From positions 4,526,001 through 4,590,000 of the forward strand of contig NC_013720.1 in assembly GCF_000025185.1 (NCBI RefSeq): DNA of 64,000 nucleotides, read 5' to 3'. The notes beneath the pieces are model-generated. The model was given only the letters and a program-made list of their open reading frames with translations. It did not search any database and was not told the origin of the DNA. The stretch comes from Pirellula staleyi DSM 6068 (GTDB lineage Bacteria > Planctomycetota > Planctomycetia > Pirellulales > Pirellulaceae). Shown here in pieces: positions 8,436-18,223 of the stretch (position 1 is the stretch's first letter; the number at the start of each line of letters is the position of its first letter). A program made the translations under genes and the position numbers.

Positions 8436-10052
8436 CTAGTGACTGAAGCGGAACTCACTCGAAGTGATGAGAGCCCAGATGGCATCGCGCCACTGGGGCT
8501 TCCCTTCGGTCGACTCGATGAACGACTTCATCCGCTCGATCTCTGGCGGCTCGGGCCGCCGCGAAAGGGTCGAGAGATAGAGTTTTTCGATACGTGTTTC
8601 GATCGGATCGGCGGTCGTCGCCAAGTAGTGCGTCAGGTTCGATTTTCGTTCGCCAGTCAGGGTGTCGAGCTGACCGTTATTGAGGTACAGGTGCTCCTGC
8701 AATCCTCCCTGAAAATCGCCCGCTCCGGAGTTGGGGGTGCCGAAGAAGCGGATCACATAGTCGCGCGTTAAGGGATGGAATCGATTGCGCGATTCGTTAC
8801 CACTATTTTTCTCTTCGACCAGGCTGTGCCACGTCGCTACCTTCCAAGCGTCGGTAAGTTCCTCCGCTGACAGGGGACGCGTTCGGGCGTACTCGAACCA
8901 CAGGGGCATCGGCGATTCTGCCCCACCAGTGGACGAAAGTTGGTAGGTCTCACTGCTGACGATTTCACGCACCAAATGACGTAGATCGAACTTGTGCTGG
9001 ACCATCTGTCGCGCGAGTTCCTCGAGCAACTTCGGGTGTGAAGGAGCGTTCGATGGGCTCATGTTGTCGACCGGATGGACCAGTCCACGCCCCATGTATT
9101 GGGCCCAAATGCGATTGGCGATGGCTCGCGCGAAAAACGGGTTTTCGGGCGAGGTGATCCAGTCGGCCAGTGAGTCTTTACGCGAGGCGATCGGCCTCGG
9201 CGGAGCTTGATTGTCTTGAAACTTGGGCTCTTTGAAATCCTGGGGAACTTCCGGCTCGATCAGCGGATCGCCGAGCAGGAATTTGGGCTTCACCGGCTCT
9301 CCCTTTTGGCCCGCCATCTGCTCGATTGCAGGTCCCGTGAACAGGATGTCGCCGGTGCTCTTTTCGCCAATCGCATACTTCGTCAATTCTTTCTCGCGCC
9401 CCACATTCACCACTTCCAGCCGCGCGAGAAATGCAGCCATTCCATAGAAATCGAGCTGAGTCCACGACTCAAACGGGTGATCGTGACAGCGTGCGCACTG
9501 CAGCTGAACCCCTAAGAAAGTTTGGCTGATCGACTCGCTCGCATCCTCGGGACGATTGCGATATTGCACGAAGTAGAGCGGTGGGCCTTGCTCGACGCTG
9601 TTCCCCTCCGCCTTCAGCAACTGCCGAGCCCAAACATCGTAAGGAACGTTGTCGGCGAACTGCTGCACGAGCCACTTTTGCATGCCGTCGCGACGATCGG
9701 CCTCTGAACCAGGAGGACTTCGCGTGAACAGAATCAGATCCCAAATGTCGGCTTGATGCTGAGCAAATCGGGAGTCGGCGAGGAGCCGATCGATCAGCTG
9801 CGAGCGCTTGTCAGCCGACGGATCGCTGAGAAACGCCACCACTTCCTCGTGCGTGGGAATCGTGCCGGTCAGATCGAGATAGATCCGCCGCAGGAACTGC
9901 GCGTCAGACGTGCGCGCGGTGGGTGTTAGTTTTTGAGTTTCCCAAGCGGCTCGAATTTCGCGGTCGATAACCTGGCGCAGCGGCTCCTCGGCCAGGGCCG
10001 TACTAGTTACCGCAGCGAGCGCCAGAAGCGCGAGCAATCCAATCCAGCGCAT
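8436..10052 (-). CDS. DUF1549-DUF1553 protein lacking the PSCyt1 domain
   Basis: From ATG 10052 the protein is 538 residues, with a signal peptide ('WIGLLALLALAAVTSTALA'). A further in-frame ATG 10 codons upstream would place charged residues before the signal and is less likely. DUF1549 (PSCyt2) occupies roughly 25-235, with 'FLRRIYLDLTGTIPT' and the CxxCH motif QCARCHDHPF (Cys186-His190). DUF1553 (PSD1) follows, with 'FFARAIANRIWAQYMGRG', 'HPKLLEELA' and 'TLTGERKS'. The N-terminal PSCyt1 domain with its own CxxCH, present in the three other copies of this family in the window, is absent. It is probably the first gene of an operon with DUF1501 and WD40. Heme attachment at the single CxxCH is plausible but not proven for this family. 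Confidence 0.85.
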   Translation of the reverse strand: MRWIGLLALLALAAVTSTALAEEPLRQVIDREIRAAWETQKLTPTARTSDAQFLRRIYLDLTGTIPTHEEVVAFLSDPSADKRSQLIDRLLADSRFAQHQADIWDLILFTRSPPGSEADRRDGMQKWLVQQFADNVPYDVWARQLLKAEGNSVEQGPPLYFVQYRNRPEDASESISQTFLGVQLQCARCHDHPFESWTQLDFYGMAAFLARLEVVNVGREKELTKYAIGEKSTGDILFTGPAIEQMAGQKGEPVKPKFLLGDPLIEPEVPQDFKEPKFQDNQAPPRPIASRKDSLADWITSPENPFFARAIANRIWAQYMGRGLVHPVDNMSPSNAPSHPKLLEELARQMVQHKFDLRHLVREIVSSETYQLSSTGGAESPMPLWFEYARTRPLSAEELTDAWKVATWHSLVEEKNSGNESRNRFHPLTRDYVIRFFGTPNSGAGDFQGGLQEHLYLNNGQLDTLTGERKSNLTHYLATTADPIETRIEKLYLSTLSRRPEPPEIERMKSFIESTEGKPQWRDAIWALITSSEFRFSH

Positions 10053-10174
10053 CGAAGCCAGCTCCCTCAAGAATGCATGCACAAAACAACGCCGCTGCTC
10101 ATATTAGCGGACGCTTATGTTTTTGAGCAAACGTTTCTTGCCACTGATTCTGGCTGCTGCGAGCGCAATGGTCG

Positions 10175-12913
10175 TTACTCCACCACAAACCAGCTGTAGC
10201 CTTGCGCAGGAATGGTCACCGGCAGCTCGATCTCGAACTTGCGATTCAGCCGATACTCCTGTGCTGCTCCCGCTGGCCCCTGCACCTTCGCCACGTCGGT
10301 AAGTCCGGTGTAGTAGAGGGGAATCGTGAGGGTCTTCGTCACGATCTCGGGGAGCGGATTATAGACCATCAAGAGACCTTTTTCTTTCAGCGTGGGATTC
10401 ACGTGCAGGATGTAATCGAGGTCGCGACCATCAGCCCGTCGCAAGTGCAGGATATCTGAGTCGAGAATCGGGCGATGCTGTTTATAGAAGTCGACCCACT
10501 TTTTCACTTGCAACTTGGTCGCGTCGGTGTCGTAGAGTCGCGGACCACGATAGCAGGCCTGCACTCCAGCACCGAACAGGTTCGCCATCCGGTTGTCGTA
10601 GTGCGGCAGGTGATCCTTCAGTGGTTCGATCGTCGCCGCAGCGCCACCACCGTGATACTCGGTAAGCGGGACCATCATCCAGCCCATGCTGGGGGTCTTT
10701 TCCCAGGTGCCATCAAACACATTCTGTCGCTCGATGATCTCCTGATACTCGCGTGGCAGCGACCAGTTGGTTTCGCGATAGCCCATGCCGGTTTTGTTGC
10801 CGCCGGTCAGGAAGTACCAATCGGGAATGTTGAGATAGACCCCCGTAGCGCGGCACGACTTGTAAAGATCGGTGATTGCGCGCCACTGCGCCCACTGCGA
10901 ATCACCGAGCCCACGATGCCCCGGATGATTGGTCGCCGCACAGCGGTCGCCTGGATACGAACCATCGTGCTCGAGGACCGACAATCCAGCGGTCGACATG
11001 AACCGCTTCAATTGCGCGAGATACTCCGTTCCCCATGTGGCTCCGAGACAAGGCATCACCCCATAACGTGCGGGGACACCTTGCGTGTTGTCGGCACCGG
11101 TGGCTGCGCCGCGACTCGCAAGAAGCGAATAGCCGCCAAGCGCTACACCTTTGTACTTCGCATAATCGACTAACTCTTTGATCGCCTGCTGATACGCCGG
11201 ATCGCGACTTTCGTAGTTGAATCCACTACCAAATGTCATGATCACCATCTCGAAGCCAACTTCGTGACACTGATCGATCGCGAGCCGAACAGCCTCGGGA
11301 CTGGCGCTACGAACATGCATCAGGATCGGGTTTTCGGTCACCCACGGCGCGATCGTCCGATACATCCGCCGCAGCGCGAGGCTGTTGCGCTCGCGCTCCG
11401 TCGAATCGTACGCTAGTTCAAACACGCGAAACGACTCCAACGTTGCTCCCGGCGCAAGCAACTGATCGGGCCCCACTGGCGGCGTACACTCAAGCAAGCA
11501 GGGGGTCTTTTTGTCGTAGTTCACTTGTGTTTCGTAGGTCGGATCGCTGCCGAGTTTCACGGCGGCATTGGCCCCTTTGATGCTCATCGAGAGAAACGCG
11601 TAATCGGTTTCGACATGCAGCCCGGGAAGTTCCCAGCGTGGATTGGGTTCGACCGACGATTCAGCTTCCGTCAGCGAGAGAGTCTCGGCCACAAAAGTAT
11701 TCAGCTGCACGTTCACCGCGCTCGTGTTGCGGACCACAATCCATTTGCTCAGCAGCGGAATGCCATCGTAGATCTCATAGTGCACATCAACCCAAACATT
11801 GCTATCGACTTTTGCAGCGGTATCGAGCGGCTCGCCAAAGATCTGAAAATCTTGATAACGACAGCGTCCCAGTTCGCCAAGATCTTTGGAGCCGTAGTCG
11901 TTCGCATTACCGCTGGGATCAGTTTTTCCAAGACGAACTGCACGAGGCTCGCCGCGCACCGAAACGTTCCCGACGCGTTCAAAGGTTTTGCCATCGAGCG
12001 AGGCTTCGCAAAGCACGTTGCCGGAGGCGATCGTCATCCGCAAAGTGTAGGGCTTACTAGGCTCGAGTTTTCCGGCGGCAGCATCTCCGATGCCAAATGT
12101 TTGATGATCGATGCGCAAGTTGAACTTGACGTTACGATCGGGATAGACCAGCACGATTCCAGGTCCCCACGATGCGCCCCGATCGGTGCCTCGATCGATT
12201 TTGCACTGCACAACTTGGGTCCCCGCAGGAAGCTCGCGTTCGACAAACGCAAAGCTATTCGCCAGCGCGTAGATCTCGCCGGTTTTACCTTCGTTTTGAA
12301 ACGACGTTCGGTCGTGCGCCTTCGAATAGCTCGGTTTCCATTGTTCGTCGAACTTCAGGAAATCATCGGCGAGGAGCACCTTGCGCTCGCGCGTGTCGCC
12401 ACCAAGTCCTTCGTCGGGAGCGCGAAAACGAAGCGTCAATGAAGCTCCCGCCGGAGGCCAAGGCATATCGACCGGCATCCACTCCTTGCGCTTCATCCAC
12501 TCAAAACGTGCTTTCGTTTTGCCAATCTCAAGCGAATCGAGTACGAACGAGCTTGGCAGGGGAGTCATCGTCGCTAGCCAGGCTGGACTCAGATAGTTTT
12601 GGATCGGCTGACCCGTTAATCCCCCAACTGGATACTTCACTCCATCGAGTTCCACGACAGCCTCGGGGCGGATCGCGCGGATCATCTGTTCACCGGTCAT
12701 CCGGTTTTCGAAGCTGACCGTTGCGCAGCCGTTTTTCGTGCGAATCGTGCGGCGAATCAGCCCATTATCGAGCGTCACCTCCGCTCCCGACTGCACCACA
12801 CGCGCCTTGTAAGGCGTCGCATCGAGGAGCCAATCAGGAGCAGCAGCTCGGCTCTCCACCGTCATCCACCAACTACACACGACGGCCAGCGCGGCCAGCA
12901 CAAAAGACTTCAT
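10175..12913 (-). CDS. Large secreted glycosidase-like protein
   Basis: From ATG 12913 the product is 912 residues, beginning with a signal peptide ('MKSFVLAALAVVCSWW', cleavage near SRAAA). A frame extension to 12949 would spoil this N-terminus. The N-terminal 170 residues are a beta-rich domain as found ahead of alpha-galactosidase-like barrels. Residues about 175-345 look like an inserted jelly-roll, with 'KFNLRIDHQTFGIGD' and a 'YRMTIASGNVLCEASLDG'-like strand pair. The second half resembles a TIM barrel with 'FEMVIMTFGSGFNY', 'VLEHDGSYPGD' (about residue 640) and 'GVYLNIPDWY'. It ends in a beta-sandwich ('IPAQGYSWFVVE'). I infer a retaining-type glycoside hydrolase acting outside the cytoplasm, but I cannot assign the family or catalytic residues with certainty. 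Confidence 0.6.
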   Translation of the reverse strand: MKSFVLAALAVVCSWWMTVESRAAAPDWLLDATPYKARVVQSGAEVTLDNGLIRRTIRTKNGCATVSFENRMTGEQMIRAIRPEAVVELDGVKYPVGGLTGQPIQNYLSPAWLATMTPLPSSFVLDSLEIGKTKARFEWMKRKEWMPVDMPWPPAGASLTLRFRAPDEGLGGDTRERKVLLADDFLKFDEQWKPSYSKAHDRTSFQNEGKTGEIYALANSFAFVERELPAGTQVVQCKIDRGTDRGASWGPGIVLVYPDRNVKFNLRIDHQTFGIGDAAAGKLEPSKPYTLRMTIASGNVLCEASLDGKTFERVGNVSVRGEPRAVRLGKTDPSGNANDYGSKDLGELGRCRYQDFQIFGEPLDTAAKVDSNVWVDVHYEIYDGIPLLSKWIVVRNTSAVNVQLNTFVAETLSLTEAESSVEPNPRWELPGLHVETDYAFLSMSIKGANAAVKLGSDPTYETQVNYDKKTPCLLECTPPVGPDQLLAPGATLESFRVFELAYDSTERERNSLALRRMYRTIAPWVTENPILMHVRSASPEAVRLAIDQCHEVGFEMVIMTFGSGFNYESRDPAYQQAIKELVDYAKYKGVALGGYSLLASRGAATGADNTQGVPARYGVMPCLGATWGTEYLAQLKRFMSTAGLSVLEHDGSYPGDRCAATNHPGHRGLGDSQWAQWRAITDLYKSCRATGVYLNIPDWYFLTGGNKTGMGYRETNWSLPREYQEIIERQNVFDGTWEKTPSMGWMMVPLTEYHGGGAAATIEPLKDHLPHYDNRMANLFGAGVQACYRGPRLYDTDATKLQVKKWVDFYKQHRPILDSDILHLRRADGRDLDYILHVNPTLKEKGLLMVYNPLPEIVTKTLTIPLYYTGLTDVAKVQGPAGAAQEYRLNRKFEIELPVTIPAQGYSWFVVE

Positions 12914-13009
12914 CAGGTAGGCCCACATTCGACGCGAGGAAGGGAGCAAAACAGGCAGGAAGGGAACGTGGGAGAGGCGAGTTATTTTACTAGAGGCCCA
13001 ACCAATCGG

Positions 13010-14053
13010 TTAGGGTTGGGGACGCATTTCGCAGCTGAAATCCTTGGGAGCAGGGGTCCCCGTTTTCTCGACGGGATGCGTGAACAAATAACGCCACACC
13101 TCTTCGTGGATGAACTTGCCACTCCCATCTTTACCAGCACTTCCGCCAGGAACCACCATCGTGTGAGCGCGCCCCGGATTGTTCATCACATCGCTCATCG
13201 AGATCAACTGTCGGCTGTTGTTGTAAGGTGCTGCAATCATCTCGACGTTAGTAATCTCGCCGTAGGCAGGCAGGCCGAGCATCTTCCACGAACGACAATA
13301 ATGATCGGAGGTCCAGCCACCATCGAGCACATGGGTGAAGCCGAAATAACGATGAGCAGGAGTCGCCGAAGGGAGCTCTTGCCAGTTTTCCGTATTGTCG
13401 CGCGGACCTGAAAACATCACCACGCGCTCGACTTTCTGATGCTTGGCAAACCGCGCCGCTGTGGTGCTTCCATGCGAGATCCCCGCCAGAATCACACGAT
13501 CCCACAGCAAATCGCTCCCATCTTTGGTGAGAAATTGTTCCCACTTCCCCTCCGGATGATGTTTCGACAACCACTGCACGAAGCGAATTGATCGCCCGGC
13601 GATGCTATCGGGTTTTTCAATCGAGACATGGGGACTATGATCTTCGCCGGTCGCAGCCTCTAAACGAATCTCGCCGATGCTGTGCCCATCGTCATGCTGC
13701 GCCTTAGTGAGCTGCGAAAACCACCGATTCGCATAGTGCACCTGAATGCCATGCAGCCCGTAGCTCGAGACACGCTCGAACAATCCTTGATTGTGATCCA
13801 TCAGCCAGATAACCAGCTTTCCCTCGCTCTTCACGCGCGTATCAACCACCGCATGCTGCAGATCCAACACCTTTCCCTTCGGGTCGGCAAAGACAAAACC
13901 GATCTTCGGATACTCTTTTGCGGCTGGATCAATCTCACTTGCTCGTTTCGTGAGATCAAAACGCTGCCCCTCAGCCTGCTGAGCCACGAGTAGTCCCGGC
14001 ATCACAAGAACCAGGAGAGATACTGAGAACGTGACAATACAGATGCGATTCAT
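13010..14053 (-). CDS. Secreted BPSS1187-like alpha/beta hydrolase
   Basis: From ATG 14053 the protein is 347 residues with a clear signal peptide ('VTFSVSLLVLVMPGLLVAQ'). The frame could start 9 codons earlier at 14080. The nucleophile elbow GISHGS (Ser193) and preceding 'DRVILA' strand mark an alpha/beta hydrolase. The later 'RVVMFSGPRDN' and 'HTMVVPGGSAG' segments match the BPSS1187-type hypothetical hydrolase family. Two His residues in 'HYCRSW' and 'GRAHTMVV' are candidates for the catalytic base. The substrate is unknown. It lies 96 bases upstream of the large glycosidase-like gene on the same strand, which suggests co-expression in degradation of an exported or environmental polymer. 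Confidence 0.65.
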   Translation of the reverse strand: MNRICIVTFSVSLLVLVMPGLLVAQQAEGQRFDLTKRASEIDPAAKEYPKIGFVFADPKGKVLDLQHAVVDTRVKSEGKLVIWLMDHNQGLFERVSSYGLHGIQVHYANRWFSQLTKAQHDDGHSIGEIRLEAATGEDHSPHVSIEKPDSIAGRSIRFVQWLSKHHPEGKWEQFLTKDGSDLLWDRVILAGISHGSTTAARFAKHQKVERVVMFSGPRDNTENWQELPSATPAHRYFGFTHVLDGGWTSDHYCRSWKMLGLPAYGEITNVEMIAAPYNNSRQLISMSDVMNNPGRAHTMVVPGGSAGKDGSGKFIHEEVWRYLFTHPVEKTGTPAPKDFSCEMRPQP

Positions 14054-14080
14054 GGAGTGACTCAGGGAGTTATTGTGCAA

Positions 14081-14384
14081 GGAAAGATTCTCGAAGGGCA
14101 GTAGCGATGAATAGTAGCGCTCGCCTCATGAACCAATGGCCCAACGTGTCGCATTTTACTCTGGCACAGCAGGCTTTGCCTGCCGGTTACCCCGAGAGTT
14201 TGTTGAGCCACCGATTCACCCCGTAGCGCAAGAACAATCGAGTGAATGATCTCCTTCGCCCCCTGAAAATGTAAGGGAATGAAGCTACGATAATGACTTG
14301 CTGTAAATTACCAACAGCAGCACCGAACACCTCGCGTGCTACTTAGACGAGACGAAGTAAATCGCGGAGCGAAGAGCATTCGGA
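14081..14384. other. Divergent intergenic region
   Basis: About 304 bases between a minus-strand hydrolase and a plus-strand LssY-domain gene. A small hairpin GCAGGC-TTT-GCCTGC (14169-14183) is present without a T-tract. No operator, RNA gene or further ORF with support is seen. Confidence 0.5.
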
Positions 14385-15143
14385 ATGAATGAAACTACAG
14401 GTCCGATATCGGGCAAACCTCACCGATTCCTACAAACGATCAGCCTCGTTGTCGGCGGCGTCCTGCTGCTGTACCTCGGCATCTCGTACTTGCTCGCTCC
14501 CCTCTGGTGGGAGCGTTATGCCAACCATCATCCTGCCTGGGAAGATGTGCCACGTGTGACACATACTGGTGATAAGCATCCAGGCGATCCGATCAACGTT
14601 GCGATTGTCGGTTCCGAACTCGACCTGAAGCGAGTGCTGCTCGCTGCGGGCTGGTTCCCAGCCGACCCTGTGACGCTGAAGAGTTCGCTGGAGATCGCTG
14701 AAGCGACAGTGCTCGATCGCAAGTACAACGATGCACCTGTCAGCAGTCTGTTTATGTTTGGACGTAAGCAAGACTTCGCGTTTGAAAAACCGGTAGGAGA
14801 CAATCCTCGCAAACGTCATCACGTTCGCTTTTGGAAAAATGACGCTCTAAGTCCCGATGGACGAATCGTGTGGGTCGGTTCCGTCACCTACGACGAACGT
14901 GTCGGACTGAGCTACACCACAGGTCAAGTCACACACCATATCGATGCGAATGTCGATGCCGAGCGTAATCAGCTGATCGATGACCTGAAGCAAACGGGTG
15001 ATATCGCCGACGTGATTATCGTCCCAGGTTTCCACACCGAACTCGAGGGTCGCAATGGAGGTGGAGATCGATGGTACACCGACGGGAACTTATCGGTCGC
15101 ACTCACCAAGACGGTTGCGGCGAGTAAGAAGCCCCCGAAGTAG
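14385..15143 (+). CDS. LssY C-terminal domain membrane protein
   Basis: This 252-residue protein has one N-terminal transmembrane helix ('ISLVVGGVLLLYLGISYLLAP') followed by an extracytoplasmic LssY C-terminal domain. Recognisable stretches are 'PINVAIVGSELDLKRVLLAAG', 'FMFGRKQDFAFEKPVG', 'RHHVRFWK', 'VWVGSVTYDERVGL' and 'HHIDANVDAERNQLIDDL'. The domain is often fused to or found beside PAP2 and DedA-like membrane proteins, and lssY lies in the Legionella secretion-associated lss locus; its biochemical role is unknown. No partner gene is visible, as both neighbours are oriented or spaced as separate units. The ATG at 14385 gives a short cytoplasmic N-terminus before the helix. Confidence 0.75.
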   Translation: MNETTGPISGKPHRFLQTISLVVGGVLLLYLGISYLLAPLWWERYANHHPAWEDVPRVTHTGDKHPGDPINVAIVGSELDLKRVLLAAGWFPADPVTLKSSLEIAEATVLDRKYNDAPVSSLFMFGRKQDFAFEKPVGDNPRKRHHVRFWKNDALSPDGRIVWVGSVTYDERVGLSYTTGQVTHHIDANVDAERNQLIDDLKQTGDIADVIIVPGFHTELEGRNGGGDRWYTDGNLSVALTKTVAASKKPPK

Positions 15144-15297
15144 CCACGAGAACGTGTGGCAGATGCTTGCGGTTGGTTTAACGAGAGTATGCTCTCGCAG
15201 TTAGTTCTCCATGGTAGCATCGGTCGATCTCGAGACTCGAATCTTGCAGCCGCAGCATTTTGAGCAAACAACGAACGTCTCACGAAAGAAAAATCGC

Positions 15298-16830
15298 ATG
15301 CCTCTCTCGAAGGTTTTCAGCAGCATGGTGGCGAGCGTGCTGGCGTTATCGATGCTCAGCGCGACGCAACTCGCAGCGGCAGCGGAACTCCGTCTTGCGG
15401 GGGTCTTCGGTGATCACATGGTGTTGCAGCGCGAGAAGCCGATCACCATTTGGGGATGGGGAGAGGTGGGAACGGAGGTGAGGGTGACATTCGCCGATCA
15501 AACGAGCCGAGCGAAGGTCGATGCAGGAGGACGCTGGCAGGTAGTGCTGAATCCCATGGCAAGTAGTCATGAAGCACGCGAGCTTGTCTGCTCGAGTAGC
15601 GACAAGCAAATCACCGTGCGTGATGTGGTGGTCGGTGAAGTGTGGCTCGCGAGTGGTCAATCGAACATGGCGATGACGCTGAAATCGGTCGCCGATCGTC
15701 TCACACAAGCCCAAGACGATATTCGCGCCGCTGATCATTCGAGCCTTCGTTTCAGACGGATCGATGAACCAGCCTCGCGAGAAACGGTCGCCGACATTCC
15801 ACCAAAGTCTTGGACGGTTTGTTCACCAACCCACGCTGGTAGCTTTTCAGCCGCCGCGTTCTATTTCGCGAGCAAGCTGCAAAGGGAACTCGATGTGCCG
15901 GTGGGCATCATCGACTCATCGCGCGGGGGGACTCCAATCGAGCCATTCATTCCACGCGAAGCTTTTCAAGGTCATCCCACCTTGGAGCAAGAGCTCGCAC
16001 TTGGTGATCGAGAGGACTTGCTCGGGATTTGGAAACTCGCGGGAGGTGTACGAGCGCGCGATGCAAATTGGTTACCAGGGCGGCTATTTCATTCGCGACT
16101 CGCGCCGATGAAGCAATTCGCTGTGCGCGGCGCGATTTGGTATCAGGGCGAATCGAACTGTGGCATCGAAGAAGATCCACGCGACTATCAGCATAAAATG
16201 CGGGGACTCATCCAAGGTTGGCGCGACGCGTTTGGCAATCGGTCGATGCCTGTTTACTTTGTGCAACTTCCAGGGAGCGGAGCGAGTCCCAATTGGCCCT
16301 ACCTACGCGAACAGCAGCGATTGAGTTGTAACTTGCCGCACACTGGCATGGTCGTGACGATCGATTTGCTCGATGGAGATATCCATCCACCAAACAAGAT
16401 CGACGTAGGTGACCGACTCGCGCGATGGGCTCTCGCGGGTCCTTACGAAAAAAAGTTGACGCCGAGTGGCCCCTTGTTTGATCGCGTGGAAATCGACGAT
16501 TCGCAGGTGATTGTTCATTTCCAGTATGCCGAGAGCGGACTCATGTTCGCGGAAAAGCAGGGGCTTGATGCGCCGGTGGAAAAGCGAGATGGCAAGCTCT
16601 CGCACTTCGAGCTGGCCGATGCCGAGGGCGTTTGGCACCCAGCTGATGCCACCATCGTAAAACGCAGCGTAGCGGTGCAAAGCAAAGCAGTACACAGGCC
16701 CGTCGCGCTTCGTTATGGATATGAACTCAGCCCACAACATTGCCATCTCTACAATCGCGATGGCTTGCCCGCCGCACCTTTTTGCAGTAACCCAAAACTA
16801 CTTACCGAGCCAGTGATTCGTACTGAGTAA
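15298..16830 (+). CDS. Sialate O-acetylesterase-like SGNH hydrolase
   Basis: From ATG 15298 the product is 510 residues, with a signal peptide ending in 'SATQLAAAA'. The frame extends upstream to 15211 but that stretch is charged and unlike a signal. The N-terminal beta domain ('GVFGDHMVLQREKPITIWG', 'VRVTFADQ') is the characteristic start of sialic-acid 9-O-acetylesterase family proteins. The SGNH motif GQSNM carries the nucleophile Ser122. 'GAIWYQGESN' provides the oxyanion region, and 'DGDIHPPNK' the catalytic Asp-x-x-His. These enzymes remove acetyl groups from sialic acids or plant-type polysaccharides; in planctomycetes the likely role is deacetylating environmental glycans. It converges with the kelch-like gene, 46 bases away. 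Confidence 0.85.
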   Translation: MPLSKVFSSMVASVLALSMLSATQLAAAAELRLAGVFGDHMVLQREKPITIWGWGEVGTEVRVTFADQTSRAKVDAGGRWQVVLNPMASSHEARELVCSSSDKQITVRDVVVGEVWLASGQSNMAMTLKSVADRLTQAQDDIRAADHSSLRFRRIDEPASRETVADIPPKSWTVCSPTHAGSFSAAAFYFASKLQRELDVPVGIIDSSRGGTPIEPFIPREAFQGHPTLEQELALGDREDLLGIWKLAGGVRARDANWLPGRLFHSRLAPMKQFAVRGAIWYQGESNCGIEEDPRDYQHKMRGLIQGWRDAFGNRSMPVYFVQLPGSGASPNWPYLREQQRLSCNLPHTGMVVTIDLLDGDIHPPNKIDVGDRLARWALAGPYEKKLTPSGPLFDRVEIDDSQVIVHFQYAESGLMFAEKQGLDAPVEKRDGKLSHFELADAEGVWHPADATIVKRSVAVQSKAVHRPVALRYGYELSPQHCHLYNRDGLPAAPFCSNPKLLTEPVIRTE

Positions 16831-16876
16831 GACTCAGCTTCGCTGTTCAGAGTCCCGCGAGCAATGCAGCGCTGTA

Positions 16877-18103
16877 CTACTGATATCGGTACGCCCAAAC
16901 TGAAGTGTCGCGCGTGATCACGAGCACATTCTGTGCGTGATCGAAGTAGATCAGCCGCTTGCTTCCGTCAGGAAGATCGTCCCCTTCGGGAGCGAGTAAT
17001 GTCCATTGGGTTTGATCGGGATTGTAGGCCCAAAGCTTGTTCGTCTTGTACTCGAGCAGCAGACCATGACCACTCTTCGGATCGTAGTACATCGGCGAAT
17101 AGGCATCGTGACCATAGGGGGCAAGCCCCGATTCGGGATCAGCAGAAAGGACCTTTTTCCAGCGGTTTTTGACTACATCATAGTGATGCGTGCTGTAGTG
17201 ACGCTGCACAATCAACTGCTTACGCTGTGGGTCGTAGTAGCCCACTTGCTCGGGCTCAGCAGCGTGCTCTTCAAACTCTTGCTCCTGATCAGCCGGGGTG
17301 AGGTTCTTCCACTTTGCAGTCTCCGCATCGAGTAGCCAGCTGCCACGCATCTGCCAATTGTTAGCATGCCAGATGGTTCCGTTGAGCTCTGAAACATATT
17401 CGAGCATGCCGCCAAAGATCGGACGTGGAAACGGCTTGGCAGTCTTCACCATTTTCCAAGTGCGTCGTTCAGGCGAAAAACTCCAAAGGGGTGGCCCCTC
17501 GAAGAGCTCATCGGGTTTGCCGCCGATCGCTAAAGCAGCTTTCTTTTCGTCGGTCACCCATGTGTTCATGAAGAGGAGTTCCCGCTGCTTCGTGTCGTAG
17601 GTAAGTCCCCACCAAGTGTGACCAATGATTCCTGGACCGCCACGCTTGGTCACAAAAATTCCATCGCGGAACTCGACATCGCTCGGATCTTTGCCGAGCC
17701 CTGTGTAGTCGCGAGGATTGTCGGGAGCGTAGAGCATGTGCCAGGTCATGGTAGCGAGATCGAACTCCCACACATCGTTCAGTCTGTGAGGGACGGCATG
17801 ATTGGCTCCGCAGAAGAGTGCCCGTTTTCGATCGGGAGCCCACACCATTTTGATGGTAAAGTCTCGACCACGAGGACCTGTGCGATCGAGTTCGAACTCG
17901 CGCGCGATGTCGTTGAACTCGCCAACCACCTTCGCGTCACCCAGGTGAAGCAGTTGGTTGGGGCGCAAGTCGCGCAACTTTTGCGCAACTATCGCGCGCG
18001 CTTTGTCCGGTGGAGAGAGGGGCTCTTCGGCCAGCAGCGGCACGCAGCAAATCCACCCCAGAACAACCCCCAAAGTAAACCTGATCACGGCTGTGGCCTC
18101 CAT
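16877..18103 (-). CDS. Secreted kelch-like beta-propeller protein
   Basis: From ATG 18103 the protein is 408 residues with a signal peptide ('FTLGVVLGWICCVPLLAEE'). Repeated motifs of the pattern 'VWEFDLATMTWHML', 'PLWSFSPERRTWKMV', 'THHYDVVKNRWKKV' and 'LWAYNPDQTQWTLL' fit kelch/galactose-oxidase-type propeller blades. The spacing suggests at least five or six. No radical-copper Tyr-Cys pair typical of galactose oxidase is evident, so an enzymatic role is not supported. It lies 156 bases downstream of a DUF1501 gene on the same strand, separated by hairpins that look like terminators, so it is probably its own transcription unit. Confidence 0.7.
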   Translation of the reverse strand: MEATAVIRFTLGVVLGWICCVPLLAEEPLSPPDKARAIVAQKLRDLRPNQLLHLGDAKVVGEFNDIAREFELDRTGPRGRDFTIKMVWAPDRKRALFCGANHAVPHRLNDVWEFDLATMTWHMLYAPDNPRDYTGLGKDPSDVEFRDGIFVTKRGGPGIIGHTWWGLTYDTKQRELLFMNTWVTDEKKAALAIGGKPDELFEGPPLWSFSPERRTWKMVKTAKPFPRPIFGGMLEYVSELNGTIWHANNWQMRGSWLLDAETAKWKNLTPADQEQEFEEHAAEPEQVGYYDPQRKQLIVQRHYSTHHYDVVKNRWKKVLSADPESGLAPYGHDAYSPMYYDPKSGHGLLLEYKTNKLWAYNPDQTQWTLLAPEGDDLPDGSKRLIYFDHAQNVLVITRDTSVWAYRYQ

Positions 18104-18223
18104 CGATAGATACAAGAAATCGATGACACAAGTTTACCGAGGTGTACACCAGTCACCTCCACAGAAAAATCAGCCCGCCACGATTTGCCTGTGAAAACAC
18201 CTCTTTTTCTGAGGTAAAACGCC

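Noticed and set aside
11525-12442. Long open frame on the plus strand inside the glycosidase-like gene
   Set aside because: It is antisense to a gene with clear protein features; its translation has no signal, domain or start context of its own.
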